A DNA stretch of 64,000 bases from Acetobacteraceae bacterium (GTDB taxonomy: Bacteria; Pseudomonadota; Alphaproteobacteria; Acetobacterales; Acetobacteraceae). Below are positions 51,601 through 59,139 of the stretch, piece after piece (within the stretch, counting starts at the first letter, position 1; every line of letters starts with the position of its first letter). The stretch is taken from assembly GCA_027487385.1 (NCBI GenBank), contig JAIYDS010000205.1, positions 1 to 64,000 of the forward strand. Reading direction: 5' to 3'. The translations under genes and the position numbers were made by a program. Under the pieces are notes generated by a model. That model saw nothing but the letters and a program-made list of their open reading frames with translations. It did not search any database and was not told the DNA's origin.

Positions 51601-52912
51601 GCAGGCCGCCGGGCCGCAGCGCGAAGTGGAACAGCCCGATCACGCGGGCCTGCGCCTCGGGCTTGAGGTAGATGAGCAGGTTGCGGCAGGAGACGAAGTC
51701 GAGCCGCGAGAAGGGCGCATCCGCCAGCACGTCCTGGACGGAGAAGATCACGCAGCCGCGCAGATCCTGGTTGACCCGCCAGCAGCCGTTTTCCTCGACG
51801 AAGAAGCGCCCGAGCCGCTGCGCCGAGACCTCGCGCGCGATGCTGAATGGGTAGATGCCGCGTCGCGCCGTCGCGATGGCCTCGGCATCCAGGTCCGAGG
51901 CGAAGACCTGGAGGCGGATCGGCTTGCCACTGGCGGCGATCGCCTCCTGCAGCAGCATGGCGAGCGACCAGGTCTCCTCCCCCGTGCTGCAGCCGGCGAC
52001 CCAGAGGCGGAAGGGGAGGTTCGCGGGGTGGTTCGATATGACCCCGGGCAGGATATCGGCCTCCAGCTTGGCAAAGACGGCGGGGTCCCGGAAAAAGGCC
52101 GTGACATGGATCAGCATGTCCTTGCCGAGCAGGGCCAGCTCCTGCCCATCCGCCTCCAGCCGGGCGGTATAGGCGCCGATCTCGCGCGTGCCGGCGATTC
52201 CCATGCGCCGGGCCACGCGGCGGCGCAGCGTGCCGGGCTTGTAGAGCTCGTAATTGCTGCCGGCCTGCTCCTTCAGCAGGGTGATGATGCGCGGCAATTG
52301 ATCATCCGAGGCGCCGGCATGGCCGCGGGAATGCGCCTGAAGGGCCGCCGGCATCGCCGCGATCCGCAACACCGCGCTGGCGCCGCCGCAGGCGATCACG
52401 CCTTCCGGCATGCCCTTGAACTCCGCTTCCGCGGGATCCTGCACCAGAACCAGGCCGCCCTTGGCGAGGATCGCCCGCGCTCCCTTGCTGCCATCCTGCC
52501 CGTTGCCGGAGAGAACCACCGCCGTCGCGCGGGCGCCCTGATCCTTCGCCAGGGAGGCCATCAGGAAATCCAGCGGTAAGCGCAGCCCGTGCTTCTCGCG
52601 CACGGAAGCCACGCGCAGAATGCCGCCCGTCAGGGCCAGGGTGGTTCCCGGGCGGATCACATAAAGGTGATCGGCCAGGACAGGCATGCCGTCCTCCGCC
52701 TCCTCCACGACGAGCCCGGTATGCGGCGCCAGCAATTCGACAAGCAGGCTCTCGTGATCGGGATCGAGGTGCTGGACCAGGAGGAAGGCCATGCCGCTGG
52801 GCGTGGGCAGCGCTTCCAGCAGGCGGCGGAACGCCTCCAGCCCGCCGGAGGAAGCGCCGATCGCCACAACATCCATCGGGTGTCTTGCGACAAGTGTCGG
52901 CGCGTCAGACAT
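48683..52912 (-). CDS. CheB-CheR-PAS-histidine kinase-REC-REC-LuxR hybrid signalling protein
   Basis: This is a 1409-aa soluble multidomain regulator. In order it carries a CheB methylesterase domain (IGASSGGLEAF, VQHLDPDH, GNGQDGSKG; about 10-195) and a CheR methyltransferase (about 205-470, with WVAGCSTGEETWSLAM and SCRNLLIYL). A heptad coiled coil rich in NEE repeats (about 640-720) and a PAS domain (about 725-835) follow. Then come a histidine kinase (AASHDLRQPLQTL, with HATPase motifs NLLGNALKY and GLGLGLSIV), two receivers (LVIEDDADL; VHVVDDDPLL) and a LuxR/FixJ HTH (TPRQRMVMDRVLAGQPSKNIA). The last receiver plus HTH resembles a FixJ-type regulator fused to its kinase, so sensing and transcription control sit in one chain. 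No membrane segment is seen. Confidence 0.93.
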   Translation of the reverse strand: MSDAPTLVARHPMDVVAIGASSGGLEAFRRLLEALPTPSGMAFLLVQHLDPDHESLLVELLAPHTGLVVEEAEDGMPVLADHLYVIRPGTTLALTGGILRVASVREKHGLRLPLDFLMASLAKDQGARATAVVLSGNGQDGSKGARAILAKGGLVLVQDPAEAEFKGMPEGVIACGGASAVLRIAAMPAALQAHSRGHAGASDDQLPRIITLLKEQAGSNYELYKPGTLRRRVARRMGIAGTREIGAYTARLEADGQELALLGKDMLIHVTAFFRDPAVFAKLEADILPGVISNHPANLPFRLWVAGCSTGEETWSLAMLLQEAIAASGKPIRLQVFASDLDAEAIATARRGIYPFSIAREVSAQRLGRFFVEENGCWRVNQDLRGCVIFSVQDVLADAPFSRLDFVSCRNLLIYLKPEAQARVIGLFHFALRPGGLLLLGNAEALGQAEAGFHPVAKSERLWRRGKESRSIEVSSLNLIGEGGRGGPQGGRITSRQMRLADLCRRLVLESHSPAAVLLDRNNNCLYSMGAVEQYLSHPSGQPTQDLLLLARPGLRAKLRLVIQQARESGAPTSVTEAASGAGGSRLRIDARGITTEPDEMLLVCFVEIPGGPALPDSGRKGSPRVATLERELEETRAELRNAIRQLELSGEEQRSINEETLSANEEYQSTNEELLTSKEELQSLNEELTALNGQLQETLERSRTTSNDLQNVLYSTDVATLFLDPKLRIRFFTPATRTVFNLLAGDIGRPLADLRALAPDEDMLADVNAVLRGEAPAAREIRTVAGLWLLRHVLPYRTQDGQVDGVVITYGDITARKEIAEALEEARRLADAANAAKSQFLSAASHDLRQPLQTLILLQAMLARSVEGADATRLVRLLEPALTAMGGMLNTLLDTDPVGSGTLVPTHAPFRIAPLLEKLREEFGYLATAQGLELRVVSSSLAVETDATLLELMLRNLLGNALKYTPRGRILLGCRQREGILQIEVWDTGIGIAAKDLQTIFGEYQQIRKLPRERQGGLGLGLSIVQRLAMLLGHRLQVRSRLGHGSVFALEARIVPAPPLPAESIPALPPRCGSILVIEDDADLRGLLVSTLIAEGHDARGAADGASGLALAREAGFGPQLVLADFNLPGGMTGLDAATRLRAAAGGSLPVVILTGDISPETQQAIARLECIQLRKPVKPADLLALARQLLAAPPASPAAEAGCTVHVVDDDPLLRAAMRGMLEREHYMVEDHATAEAFLAAQPPGGEACGCVLIDAKLPGMSGYELLTLLRERGDATPAIMITGFSDVPAAVRAIKAGATDFVEKPVEVAKLLAVIADALRQSQDLGQQAADRRAAAALIGRLTPRQRMVMDRVLAGQPSKNIAADLGISQRTVEAHRAAIMHATGSRSLPALARLAVAAATPDAKG

Positions 52913-53157
52913 GGGCCGGCACTTTCGAACATGGCGTCACGCTCTTCGCAACGCAGATCCGTCTAGCACGTTGCGCTGTCGGTCGGAGAATTCATTCCGC
53001 GTGCCGTGTCACGCCGGTGCGTAGTTTCCGATCCTCCCGCCACCGCACGGGCCCCGCCTATAAAATGCAGCCTGCTTCCTGCCCTGCATCGCCGCCCAGG
53101 CCCTGCCTCCGCCGTCTCGAAGCCGCCAGCCCACCATTGCCGAAAAGGATGTCCGAC

Positions 53158-53700
53158 ATGCCGAGTTCGCAGTCTCCGCTCTCCACCGCCTCCCACGCCA
53201 ATGGCGCGATCTCCAACGGCGCGGGAGCGCTGGCGGACCACCGCCACATGATCTCCCCGCGCGACCATGTGGGCCTGCCCGAGCGCCTGCCGCTGCCGCC
53301 CGTGCCGGGCGTGCGCTCCGCGACCGCGTCCGACACCGCGCTCGGCCAGAAGATCCGGGGGCTTCGGCGCGCGCGGGTGCTGACGCAGAAGGAATTGGCG
53401 GCGATGGTGGGCGTCACCGGCGCGCAGCTGCATCGCTACGAGACCGGCGGCACCCGCATCGCCGCGAGCCGCCTTGTCGCGCTCGCCCAGGCACTGGGCG
53501 TGCGGGCGGACACGCTGATCGGCTCCTGCACGACGGAGCCGGAGGCGCCGGCGCCCGCCATCTTCTCCTCGGGCGATGAATTGCTGGAGCTGATCCAGAT
53601 CTTCAGCGGCCTGACCGACCCGCGCCACCGCAGCGCCGTGCTCTCCATCGCGCGGATGTTCCCGGTGGGCGACGCCGCGAAGACCAATGGCGAGGGCTGA
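53158..53700 (+). CDS. XRE-family helix-turn-helix regulator
   Basis: This 180-aa protein has a disordered N-terminus of about 60 residues and an XRE/Cro-type HTH: KIRGLRRARVLTQKELAAMVGVTGAQLHRYETG, then ALAQALGVRADTLIG. The C-terminal LLELIQIFSGLTDPRHRSAVLSIARMF is helical. The ATG at 53158 is preferred because AAAAGGAT lies seven bases upstream; the ATG at 53149 is too close to it. It is divergent from the hybrid kinase gene and precedes the large CBM-repeat gene by 246 bases, so it may regulate either. That is inference. Confidence 0.85.
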   Translation: MPSSQSPLSTASHANGAISNGAGALADHRHMISPRDHVGLPERLPLPPVPGVRSATASDTALGQKIRGLRRARVLTQKELAAMVGVTGAQLHRYETGGTRIAASRLVALAQALGVRADTLIGSCTTEPEAPAPAIFSSGDELLELIQIFSGLTDPRHRSAVLSIARMFPVGDAAKTNGEG

Positions 53701-53902
53701 CCTCCGGCCGGGGCGGGGGGCGCTTGCTTCCCCCCCGTCGCTGACCGCGCCGGCGCGCCATGTCTTCTTCCCTCGGCTTCTCGTCACCGCTGCGCGGCGC
53801 TCGCTGGTGTGATCTCAATTTAACAGGAGAGTATCGCTAAACAATCCTTTCTAACTCGTCACGAAAAAAGAATTTCGCTGAGCGGCAAATGCCGTAACTT
53901 CG

Positions 53903-53946
53903 CTCCTGAAATAACGTAGAGAGAAATTCTCTCGTTCAGGAGTGAA
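53903..53946 (+). promoter_or_regulatory. Leader hairpin that can sequester the ribosome-binding site
   Basis: CTCCTGAA (53903-53910) pairs perfectly with TTCAGGAG (53935-53942), whose AGGAG is the ribosome site of the gene starting at 53947. Inside lies a second inverted repeat, GAGAGAA and TTCTCTC (53919-53925 and 53927-53933). Folding would hide the ribosome site. The surrounding gap (about 53810-53946) is AT-rich and probably contains the promoter. Confidence 0.55.
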
Positions 53947-56900
53947 ATGGCAAGTTCACCAGCGCAGGTTATATTCAATATTACGCCGACACATTCGCCA
54001 CAGACGCCGCATTCGATTGTCAGTTTTTTTTACCAGAATGCCGGAGTGGCACAACTCGCTTCGGGCCTGTCAGTCCTGGGCCAGGTGTTCGCCGCGGGCG
54101 AACTGCCCCGCCACGCGCAACTGACCGCCGCCATCGCCGGCGTGACTGTCGCGGTCCAGATGGACATCAAGACCACGCACCCGGATGGTTCCGCCAACAT
54201 GGTCCTGCTCACGGTCGAGCGGCCGGCTCTGGCCGCCGGAGCGAGCCTGCAGGTGGATCTCGCGCTCGGCAGCGGGCCCGCCCCCGCCGCGCTCGACCTG
54301 CGCGCCGGCCTGCACGGGCATCACCTGGCTGCCACGCTGACCGGCCCGGGCCTCGCGCCCCAGCATTTCGACGTGCTGGCCGCGCTCGACCACGCGCTGG
54401 CGGCGGGCACGGCCTCGATCTGGCAGAGCGGGCCGCTCGCCAGCCAGGCGCGGGTGGCGATCGACCTTCCCGGCTCCGCCCGGCTGGTCTTCGACGTGAC
54501 GCTGTTCCGCGACGGCGCCCTCTCGGTCGAGGCGCAGTTCAACAATGACGGCGCGATGGAAGCCACGGGCGGGCGCGTCGTGCGGCAGATCGCCGTGACG
54601 CTGGATGGCGTGGCCGCACCCGCCGTCTCGCTCGACCAGGGCCAGTACCAGAACTGGCATGGCAGCTTTTCCACCTCCACGCGCGATGGCGGCCAGGGGC
54701 TGGGGAGTGCCGCGGGCGGCTGGCTGAACATCCGCCAGGATGTGGCGCACCTCGAAGCCACGGGCGCCGTGGCGCATTACGACCTGACGCATGGCGTGAA
54801 CACCTCCCTGCTTGACGGCTTCGCGGCCGCCGCCGCCGCACCGGGCTGGAATGCGCCGCTCGGCACGCATGGGGTGGCGACCTTCATGCCGGGCACCGGC
54901 GGGCGGGCCGATATCGGCTTCACCACCGCCGCCAACACCGCCTGGCTGATGACGCAGGATGCGCGGGCCGCGAATTACGCCATCGGCCAGGCCGAGGCGG
55001 CGAGTGCGGCGCCCTGGCACCTCTGGGATGCGCAGCACGGCACCTGGCTCGGCACCAACGCCTATCCGTCACTCTGGACCGACGCGCGCGGCGGCGTGGG
55101 GAGGCCGGGCGCCGCGGGCTCCACCGGCCTGACGCAGCAGCCCGACGCCGCCACGGGCTGGACGCTCGACACGGCGCATCAGCCCGACCTCTCCTATGTG
55201 CCCTATCTGATGACCGGCGCGCGCTGGATGCTGGACAACCTCCAGGCCCAGGCCAGCTGGAACCTGATGAGCCAATGGCCCGCCATGCGCGGCGAGGCGC
55301 AGGATCTGGTGGTGCAGGACAACCAGGTGCGCGGCGCGGCCTGGAGCCTGCGCCAGATCGACGAGGCCGCCTGGGCAAGCCCCACCGGCAGCGCCGAGAA
55401 GGCCGCCTTCACCGAGGCTTCGGCCGCCAATTGGGCCTGGCTCGTCAGCAAGATTCCCGAATGGACCGCCCAGCAGGGCGAGGCACATGGCTGGCTGCCC
55501 GGCGCCTACGGAACCCCGGGCGCGCTGCCGCCCTGGCAGCAGGATTACTTCGCCTCGACGGCCATCGCCGCCGCCCGCCATGGCAATGCGGATGCGCTCA
55601 CCTTCCTCAATTGGGAAGCGAATTTCCTGGTGGGCCGCTTCACCCATACGAAGCAGGGCATGCCCGCGCATGACGGCGCGGCCTATCTGCTCGCCATCGC
55701 CGACCCCGCGACCGGCACGCCCTATGCGACATGGGCCTCCATCGGCGCGCATACCGCGGCGCTGGGCTGGTCCAACGGCGCGGGCTGGGGGCAGAGCCAG
55801 GGCGATTACCCGCAGCTGGCCTTGGCGACGCTGGCCGGTATCGCCGAACTCACCGCCTCCCAGGCCGCCGCGCGGGCCTATCGGGCGCTGCTGGCCGATG
55901 CGCCACCCTTCACCGCGACCAGTGATTTCACCCGCGATCCCACCTTTTCGCTGATCCCACCGGCCAGCCCGACCATGGCGGCGCTCTCCGTCGTGCTCGG
56001 TGCCGATTCCTGGCAGGGCCACCCCGATGCGGTGATCCTGCTGGATGGGCGGGAGGTGTTCCACGGCCTCATCGCGGCCAGCCATGCGAGCGGCGGCATC
56101 GCCATCGAGCTCGGCCAGGTTTCGCTCGCCGAGCCGCATGCCGTGACGGTGCGCTTCCTCAATGATGCCTGGGGCGGCACCGCGGCCACGGATCGCAACC
56201 TGCATGTCGAGGATCTCCGCCTCGACCAGGTCTCGACCGGCCAGCACGCGGATCTCTTCGCGACGGGCGAGGTCACGCTGCGCCTGCCCGGCGCCGCGCC
56301 GCCCGCCCTGCCGGTTCCCGCGCCCCCGCCGCCGGCCGTGCCAGGCGTGCTGATCCATCTGGGCCTCTCGGAAGATGCCTGGGCGGGCCATGCGCATGCG
56401 ACCATCCTGCTCGATGGCGTCGTCCTCGCCGCGAACCGGGAGATCACCGCCAGCCATGCGGCGGGGAAGGTGCAGTATCTCGACCTGCGTGCCGAGATGA
56501 CGGCGGGCGCACACACGCTGACGGTGCGTTTCCTTGACGATGCCTGGGGCGGCAATGCCGCGGCGGACCGGAACCTCTACGTGGATTCCGTGGCCATCGG
56601 TGGCGTGGACCTGCACCAATCCGCCGCACTGCTCTGGAGCCGCGACACAAGCTTCTCCTTCACCCAGCAGGGGGCCGCCCCCGTGATCGGCAGCGGGCCG
56701 GATTCGCTGACGCTCGGCCTCTCCGCCGATTCCTGGGGGGGGAATCCGCATTTCCTCATCCTGGTGGATGGGCGCCAGATGGGCGGCGTGCAGAGCGCCT
56801 CGGCCAGCCACGCAGCAGGACAGCATGACTTCCTGGAGATTCATGGCAGCTTCGGCACCGGGCAGCACCAGCTCACCGTGCGTTTCCTGGATGATGCCTG

Positions 56901-57018
56901 GGGCGGCACCGCGGCGCAGGATCGCAACCTCCATGTGGACAGCCTCTCGCTGAACGGGGTGGATCTGCACCGGCACGCGTCACTCCTGGCCTCGGGCGAT
57001 GCGGTGTTCGCGTTCTGA
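53947..57018 (+). CDS. Large putative glycan-active protein with three C-terminal CBM60-like repeats
   Basis: This 1023-aa protein has an N-terminal RIFT-barrel-like region (LGQVFAAGELPRHAQL, then HPDGSANMVLLTVERP) and a Trp-rich helical middle region to about residue 670. Both are shared with the 657-aa protein at 30718. Three repeats follow (about 679-780, 801-905 and 920-1023). Each starts with a DSW/DAW-G motif and carries LLDG or LVDG and VRF-(N/D)DAWGG then DRNLHV or DRNLYV. This matches the calcium-dependent xylan-binding type CBM60 pattern. A Pro-rich linker (about 783-798) separates repeats one and two. No signal peptide is evident, so secretion would need another route. The likely role is binding and perhaps cleaving a polysaccharide; the catalytic activity is unproven. 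Confidence 0.8.
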   Translation: MASSPAQVIFNITPTHSPQTPHSIVSFFYQNAGVAQLASGLSVLGQVFAAGELPRHAQLTAAIAGVTVAVQMDIKTTHPDGSANMVLLTVERPALAAGASLQVDLALGSGPAPAALDLRAGLHGHHLAATLTGPGLAPQHFDVLAALDHALAAGTASIWQSGPLASQARVAIDLPGSARLVFDVTLFRDGALSVEAQFNNDGAMEATGGRVVRQIAVTLDGVAAPAVSLDQGQYQNWHGSFSTSTRDGGQGLGSAAGGWLNIRQDVAHLEATGAVAHYDLTHGVNTSLLDGFAAAAAAPGWNAPLGTHGVATFMPGTGGRADIGFTTAANTAWLMTQDARAANYAIGQAEAASAAPWHLWDAQHGTWLGTNAYPSLWTDARGGVGRPGAAGSTGLTQQPDAATGWTLDTAHQPDLSYVPYLMTGARWMLDNLQAQASWNLMSQWPAMRGEAQDLVVQDNQVRGAAWSLRQIDEAAWASPTGSAEKAAFTEASAANWAWLVSKIPEWTAQQGEAHGWLPGAYGTPGALPPWQQDYFASTAIAAARHGNADALTFLNWEANFLVGRFTHTKQGMPAHDGAAYLLAIADPATGTPYATWASIGAHTAALGWSNGAGWGQSQGDYPQLALATLAGIAELTASQAAARAYRALLADAPPFTATSDFTRDPTFSLIPPASPTMAALSVVLGADSWQGHPDAVILLDGREVFHGLIAASHASGGIAIELGQVSLAEPHAVTVRFLNDAWGGTAATDRNLHVEDLRLDQVSTGQHADLFATGEVTLRLPGAAPPALPVPAPPPPAVPGVLIHLGLSEDAWAGHAHATILLDGVVLAANREITASHAAGKVQYLDLRAEMTAGAHTLTVRFLDDAWGGNAAADRNLYVDSVAIGGVDLHQSAALLWSRDTSFSFTQQGAAPVIGSGPDSLTLGLSADSWGGNPHFLILVDGRQMGGVQSASASHAAGQHDFLEIHGSFGTGQHQLTVRFLDDAWGGTAAQDRNLHVDSLSLNGVDLHRHASLLASGDAVFAF

Positions 57019-57025
57019 GGGTCTG

Positions 57026-57079
57026 CGGAAACCAAGCGGGGGCGCCACGCCCCGCGCAGCAGTGGGCACGTGGTTTCCG
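57026..57079 (+). terminator. Hairpin after the CBM-repeat gene
   Basis: CGGAAACCA (57026-57034) and TGGTTTCCG (57071-57079) are perfect inverted arms around a second GC-rich stem (GCGGGG with CCCCGC). The hairpin starts seven bases after the stop. There is no T run, so it may act in RNA stability or as an atypical terminator. Confidence 0.45.
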
Positions 57080-57175
57080 AGGCTATGAGGCGGAGCGGCC
57101 TTCCCGCAGCATGGGTGTCGCCATGCCGGCCATGACGGCACGGCGGTCCCGAAGCTCATGGTTGAAGGACCCGCC

Positions 57176-57394
57176 ATGTCCGACCTCTCCGCACCGCAGC
57201 CGATCCTGCACCAGCTGCGCTTCCTGTTCCGGCACACCGCGCCGCTGCTCTACCTCGTCGCGAATGCGACGGCTGGCGATGTCGCGGCAATCTGGGCCCG
57301 CATCTCCGTCCGGCGCGCCGAGGCGCCCGTCGGCGTCGCCGTCTCCATCGCACCGCCGCGGGCGGCCGGGCTGCGGATCGCCAAACTGGATTAG
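57176..57394 (+). CDS. Small protein of unknown function
   Basis: This 72-aa protein starts MSDLSAPQPILHQLRFLF with a GAAGGA ribosome site seven bases upstream. The middle (APLLYLVANATAGDVAAIWARI) is amphipathic, and the C-terminus is Pro/Arg-rich. No family is recognised and no membrane helix is certain. It starts a group of small, apparently independent genes. Confidence 0.5.
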   Translation: MSDLSAPQPILHQLRFLFRHTAPLLYLVANATAGDVAAIWARISVRRAEAPVGVAVSIAPPRAAGLRIAKLD

Positions 57395-57469
57395 GTCATG
57401 TCAGGCGCAGGACACCCGGCGGCGGCCCGCCCGTTTGGCATGCGCCGCCCAAGGAGAGACACGCTCCGC

Positions 57470-57565
57470 ATGCCGCGCCTTTTCCGCCATCCCTTCATGA
57501 GCCTCTGGCTCAGCCCGGCCAGCCGCGAGGCGCTTGCGGAGGCGCGCGCTGCCCGCCCCCCATGA
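57470..57565 (+). CDS. Micro-protein resembling the N-terminus of the phasin-like protein at 60184
   Basis: This 31-codon frame reads MPRLFRHPFMSLWLSPASR and ends in a short Ala/Arg tail. The first 19 residues match the start of the 67-aa protein encoded at 60184-60387 (MPRVPRNPFMSLWLSAAHR) almost position by position. An AAGGAGAG site lies upstream, at a longer than usual distance. It may be a truncated copy of that gene or a separate micro-protein. Confidence 0.45.
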   Translation: MPRLFRHPFMSLWLSPASREALAEARAARPP

Positions 57566-57742
57566 CCGTCGCGGTCGAAGCACTGACCATGGCCATCCGG
57601 GGCGGGCGCCAAGACTTGGCGCGCTCACGCAGGGGATTAGCGCCGGCTGCGTTCCGCTGTCCTGATCGCGCTGCAACCCGCCTGGGCAAGAGGCGTTCAC
57701 CTCGCAGCACCGCATGTGCCGCGGTCAACAAGGAGAACGCAG

Positions 57743-57946
57743 ATGAACTGGGATACGATCAAGGGCAATTGGAAGCAGATGACCGGCTCCGTGAAGGAGC
57801 AATGGGGCAAGCTCACCGATGACGACATGACGACCATCGAGGGCCGCCGCGACCAGCTCGTGGGCCAGATCCAGGAGCGCTACGGCATCGCCAAGGATGA
57901 GGCGGAATCACAGGTGAAAGCCTGGGAAGAGCGTCACCGCTCCTGA
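57743..57946 (+). CDS. CsbD-family stress protein
   Basis: This 67-aa hydrophilic protein has the standard CsbD opening MNWDTIKGNWKQMTGSVKEQWGKLTDDD and the later LVGQIQERYGIAKDEAE. CsbD proteins accumulate in general stress and stationary phase; their molecular role is not known. The ATG at 57743 has an AAGGAG site. A GC-rich hairpin follows the stop. The neighbours include other stress-type genes. Confidence 0.93.
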   Translation: MNWDTIKGNWKQMTGSVKEQWGKLTDDDMTTIEGRRDQLVGQIQERYGIAKDEAESQVKAWEERHRS

Positions 57947-57953
57947 GGGTGCC

Positions 57954-57982
57954 AGGCGGTCCCGCTCCATGCGGGGCCGCCT
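57954..57982 (+). terminator. Hairpin after the CsbD gene
   Basis: A 12-bp stem with one T-G pair (AGGCGGTCCCGC at 57954-57965 with GCGGGGCCGCCT at 57971-57982) has a five-base loop. It begins seven bases after the stop. Only a weak pyrimidine run follows. The rest of the gap to 58211 shows no gene. Confidence 0.5.
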
Positions 57983-58211
57983 GCTTCCGACGAAAAGCAC
58001 CGGCTGAGGGCACCGACCTGGGGTAACGCCCGAAGGGTCCTGCCTGGCTCGCCTGGGCCATGCCTTCCCCGTGGTGGCGCTGATCGCGGGTGCCACCACC
58101 TTCGTCGGGGTTGTCGGTTCCCCGGACACCGCCGGCCAAGAGGCGCGGCAAGGCTGGCGAAGGGAGGCGGAAGGAGCGGCGCTGGTCGCGATCAGCGCCG
58201 CCCTCATCGCG

Positions 58212-58550
58212 TCAGCGCGAGGCGGGTGGCGTCACGCGGCCCAGGGTCCGGCCAGCCGCGGTGCCGGGCGGATTGCCCGGCATGCCGTCGGACTGCATGG
58301 GATAGGCGCCGGAATTGTTGGTCCCCGCCGCGCGATCCAGGGAGCGCTCCGCCGCCGTGCCGGGCGGATTGCCGGGACGGCCATCGGATTGGGCGGGATA
58401 CGCGCCGGAGGTGTTGGTCCCCGCCGCACGATCCAGCGAACGTTCGGCCGCCGTGCCGGGCGGATTGCCGGGGCGCCCGTCGGAGGGGTCGGTGCAGGCG
58501 GCGGTGCCGAGCAGCAGGGCGCCCAGGGTCAGGTTGCGGAACAGGGTCAT
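58212..58550 (-). CDS. Repeat-containing lipoprotein (GNPPGTA motif)
   Basis: This 112-aa protein has a lipoprotein signal (MTLFRNLTLGALLLGTAAC, lipobox Cys19). The mature part is two and a half tandem copies of a 32-residue unit built on SDGRPGNPPGTAAERSLDR and AGTNTSGAYPAQ. The units are hydrophilic, Gly/Pro/Asn-rich and probably disordered. The same motif closes the unrelated protein at 60752. No function is known for it. The third copy lacks its second half and ends in TPPASR. Confidence 0.75.
   Translation of the reverse strand: MTLFRNLTLGALLLGTAACTDPSDGRPGNPPGTAAERSLDRAAGTNTSGAYPAQSDGRPGNPPGTAAERSLDRAAGTNNSGAYPMQSDGMPGNPPGTAAGRTLGRVTPPASR
58236..58484 (-). repeat. Tandem 96-bp coding repeat
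   Basis: About 2.6 copies of a 96-base unit lie within the lipoprotein gene, encoding the 32-residue DGRPGNPPGTA repeat. The copies are nearly identical in protein; the differences include T to N, A to M and R to M. Confidence 0.7.
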
Positions 58551-58671
58551 GGTCTCTCGTCCTTTGAAGGGTTGCCCTTCGTCAACGCGGCTTCAACGCC
58601 CGGGTTGCCGGACCGCAACCGGAAGCGATCCACCGCGTTCCCGCCACGGTCCATCAACTCAGGAGAGAACC

Positions 58672-58749
58672 ATGCGTGGCGCATTGCTCTGGCTCGTCGG
58701 AATTCCCATCCCCATCATCATCGCGCTGTATCTCTTCGGGGTGCTGTAA
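58672..58749 (+). CDS. Membrane micro-protein of 25 residues
   Basis: This 25-residue frame is nearly all hydrophobic (LLWLVGIPIPIIIALYLFGVL), a single membrane helix with a central Pro-containing motif. A strong AGGAG site lies six bases upstream of the ATG. Very similar tiny proteins are familiar from other alphaproteobacteria, although often unannotated. No role is established. Confidence 0.65.
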   Translation: MRGALLWLVGIPIPIIIALYLFGVL

Positions 58750-58802
58750 GCGTCGCCGCTTCGGGAATGATCGGACGGGGCTCTGCCAGGACTGAGGCCC
58801 GA

Positions 58803-59036
58803 ATGGAGGGCGTGATGCGGCTGGCACGCCGCCTCGGCTCCGCCCTGACCCCGCCCGAGGCCGCTCCCGCGGCCATGACCGTCGCCGTGATGGGGCCCGG
58901 GCAGAGTCAACCGCGCAGGCTGTTCGAGCCGGCGCTGATGATCATCGCGCCCGTCGCCATGCTGGCGATCACGCTGCTGCTGATGGCCTTCATCCGGGTC
59001 CAGCGCCAGATGTGCGAGACCGTGTGCTGCGCCTGA
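58803..59036 (+). CDS. Small single-span membrane protein, hypothetical
   Basis: This 77-aa frame has a basic N-terminus (MRLARRL) and one transmembrane helix (LMIIAPVAMLAITLLLMAF) near the C-terminus. It ends RVQRQMCETVCCA with three Cys. The start is uncertain: ATG at 58803 or 58815. No family is recognised. Its location after the 25-residue membrane protein suggests envelope-related small genes. Confidence 0.5.
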   Translation: MEGVMRLARRLGSALTPPEAAPAAMTVAVMGPGQSQPRRLFEPALMIIAPVAMLAITLLLMAFIRVQRQMCETVCCA

Positions 59037-59139
59037 ACTGTTCAGCCTGATCGGCGCGCCGCTGCTGGCCCCCTGGACGGCCAGCCCGCCGGCCGGCGCA
59101 TGGATCACCGCGCGCGGCCTGCTCACCCGACCGGAGCGA

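Noticed and set aside
55069-56976. 635-residue minus-strand frame opposite the CBM-repeat gene
   Set aside because: Its apparent internal repeats simply mirror the coding repeats of the plus strand.
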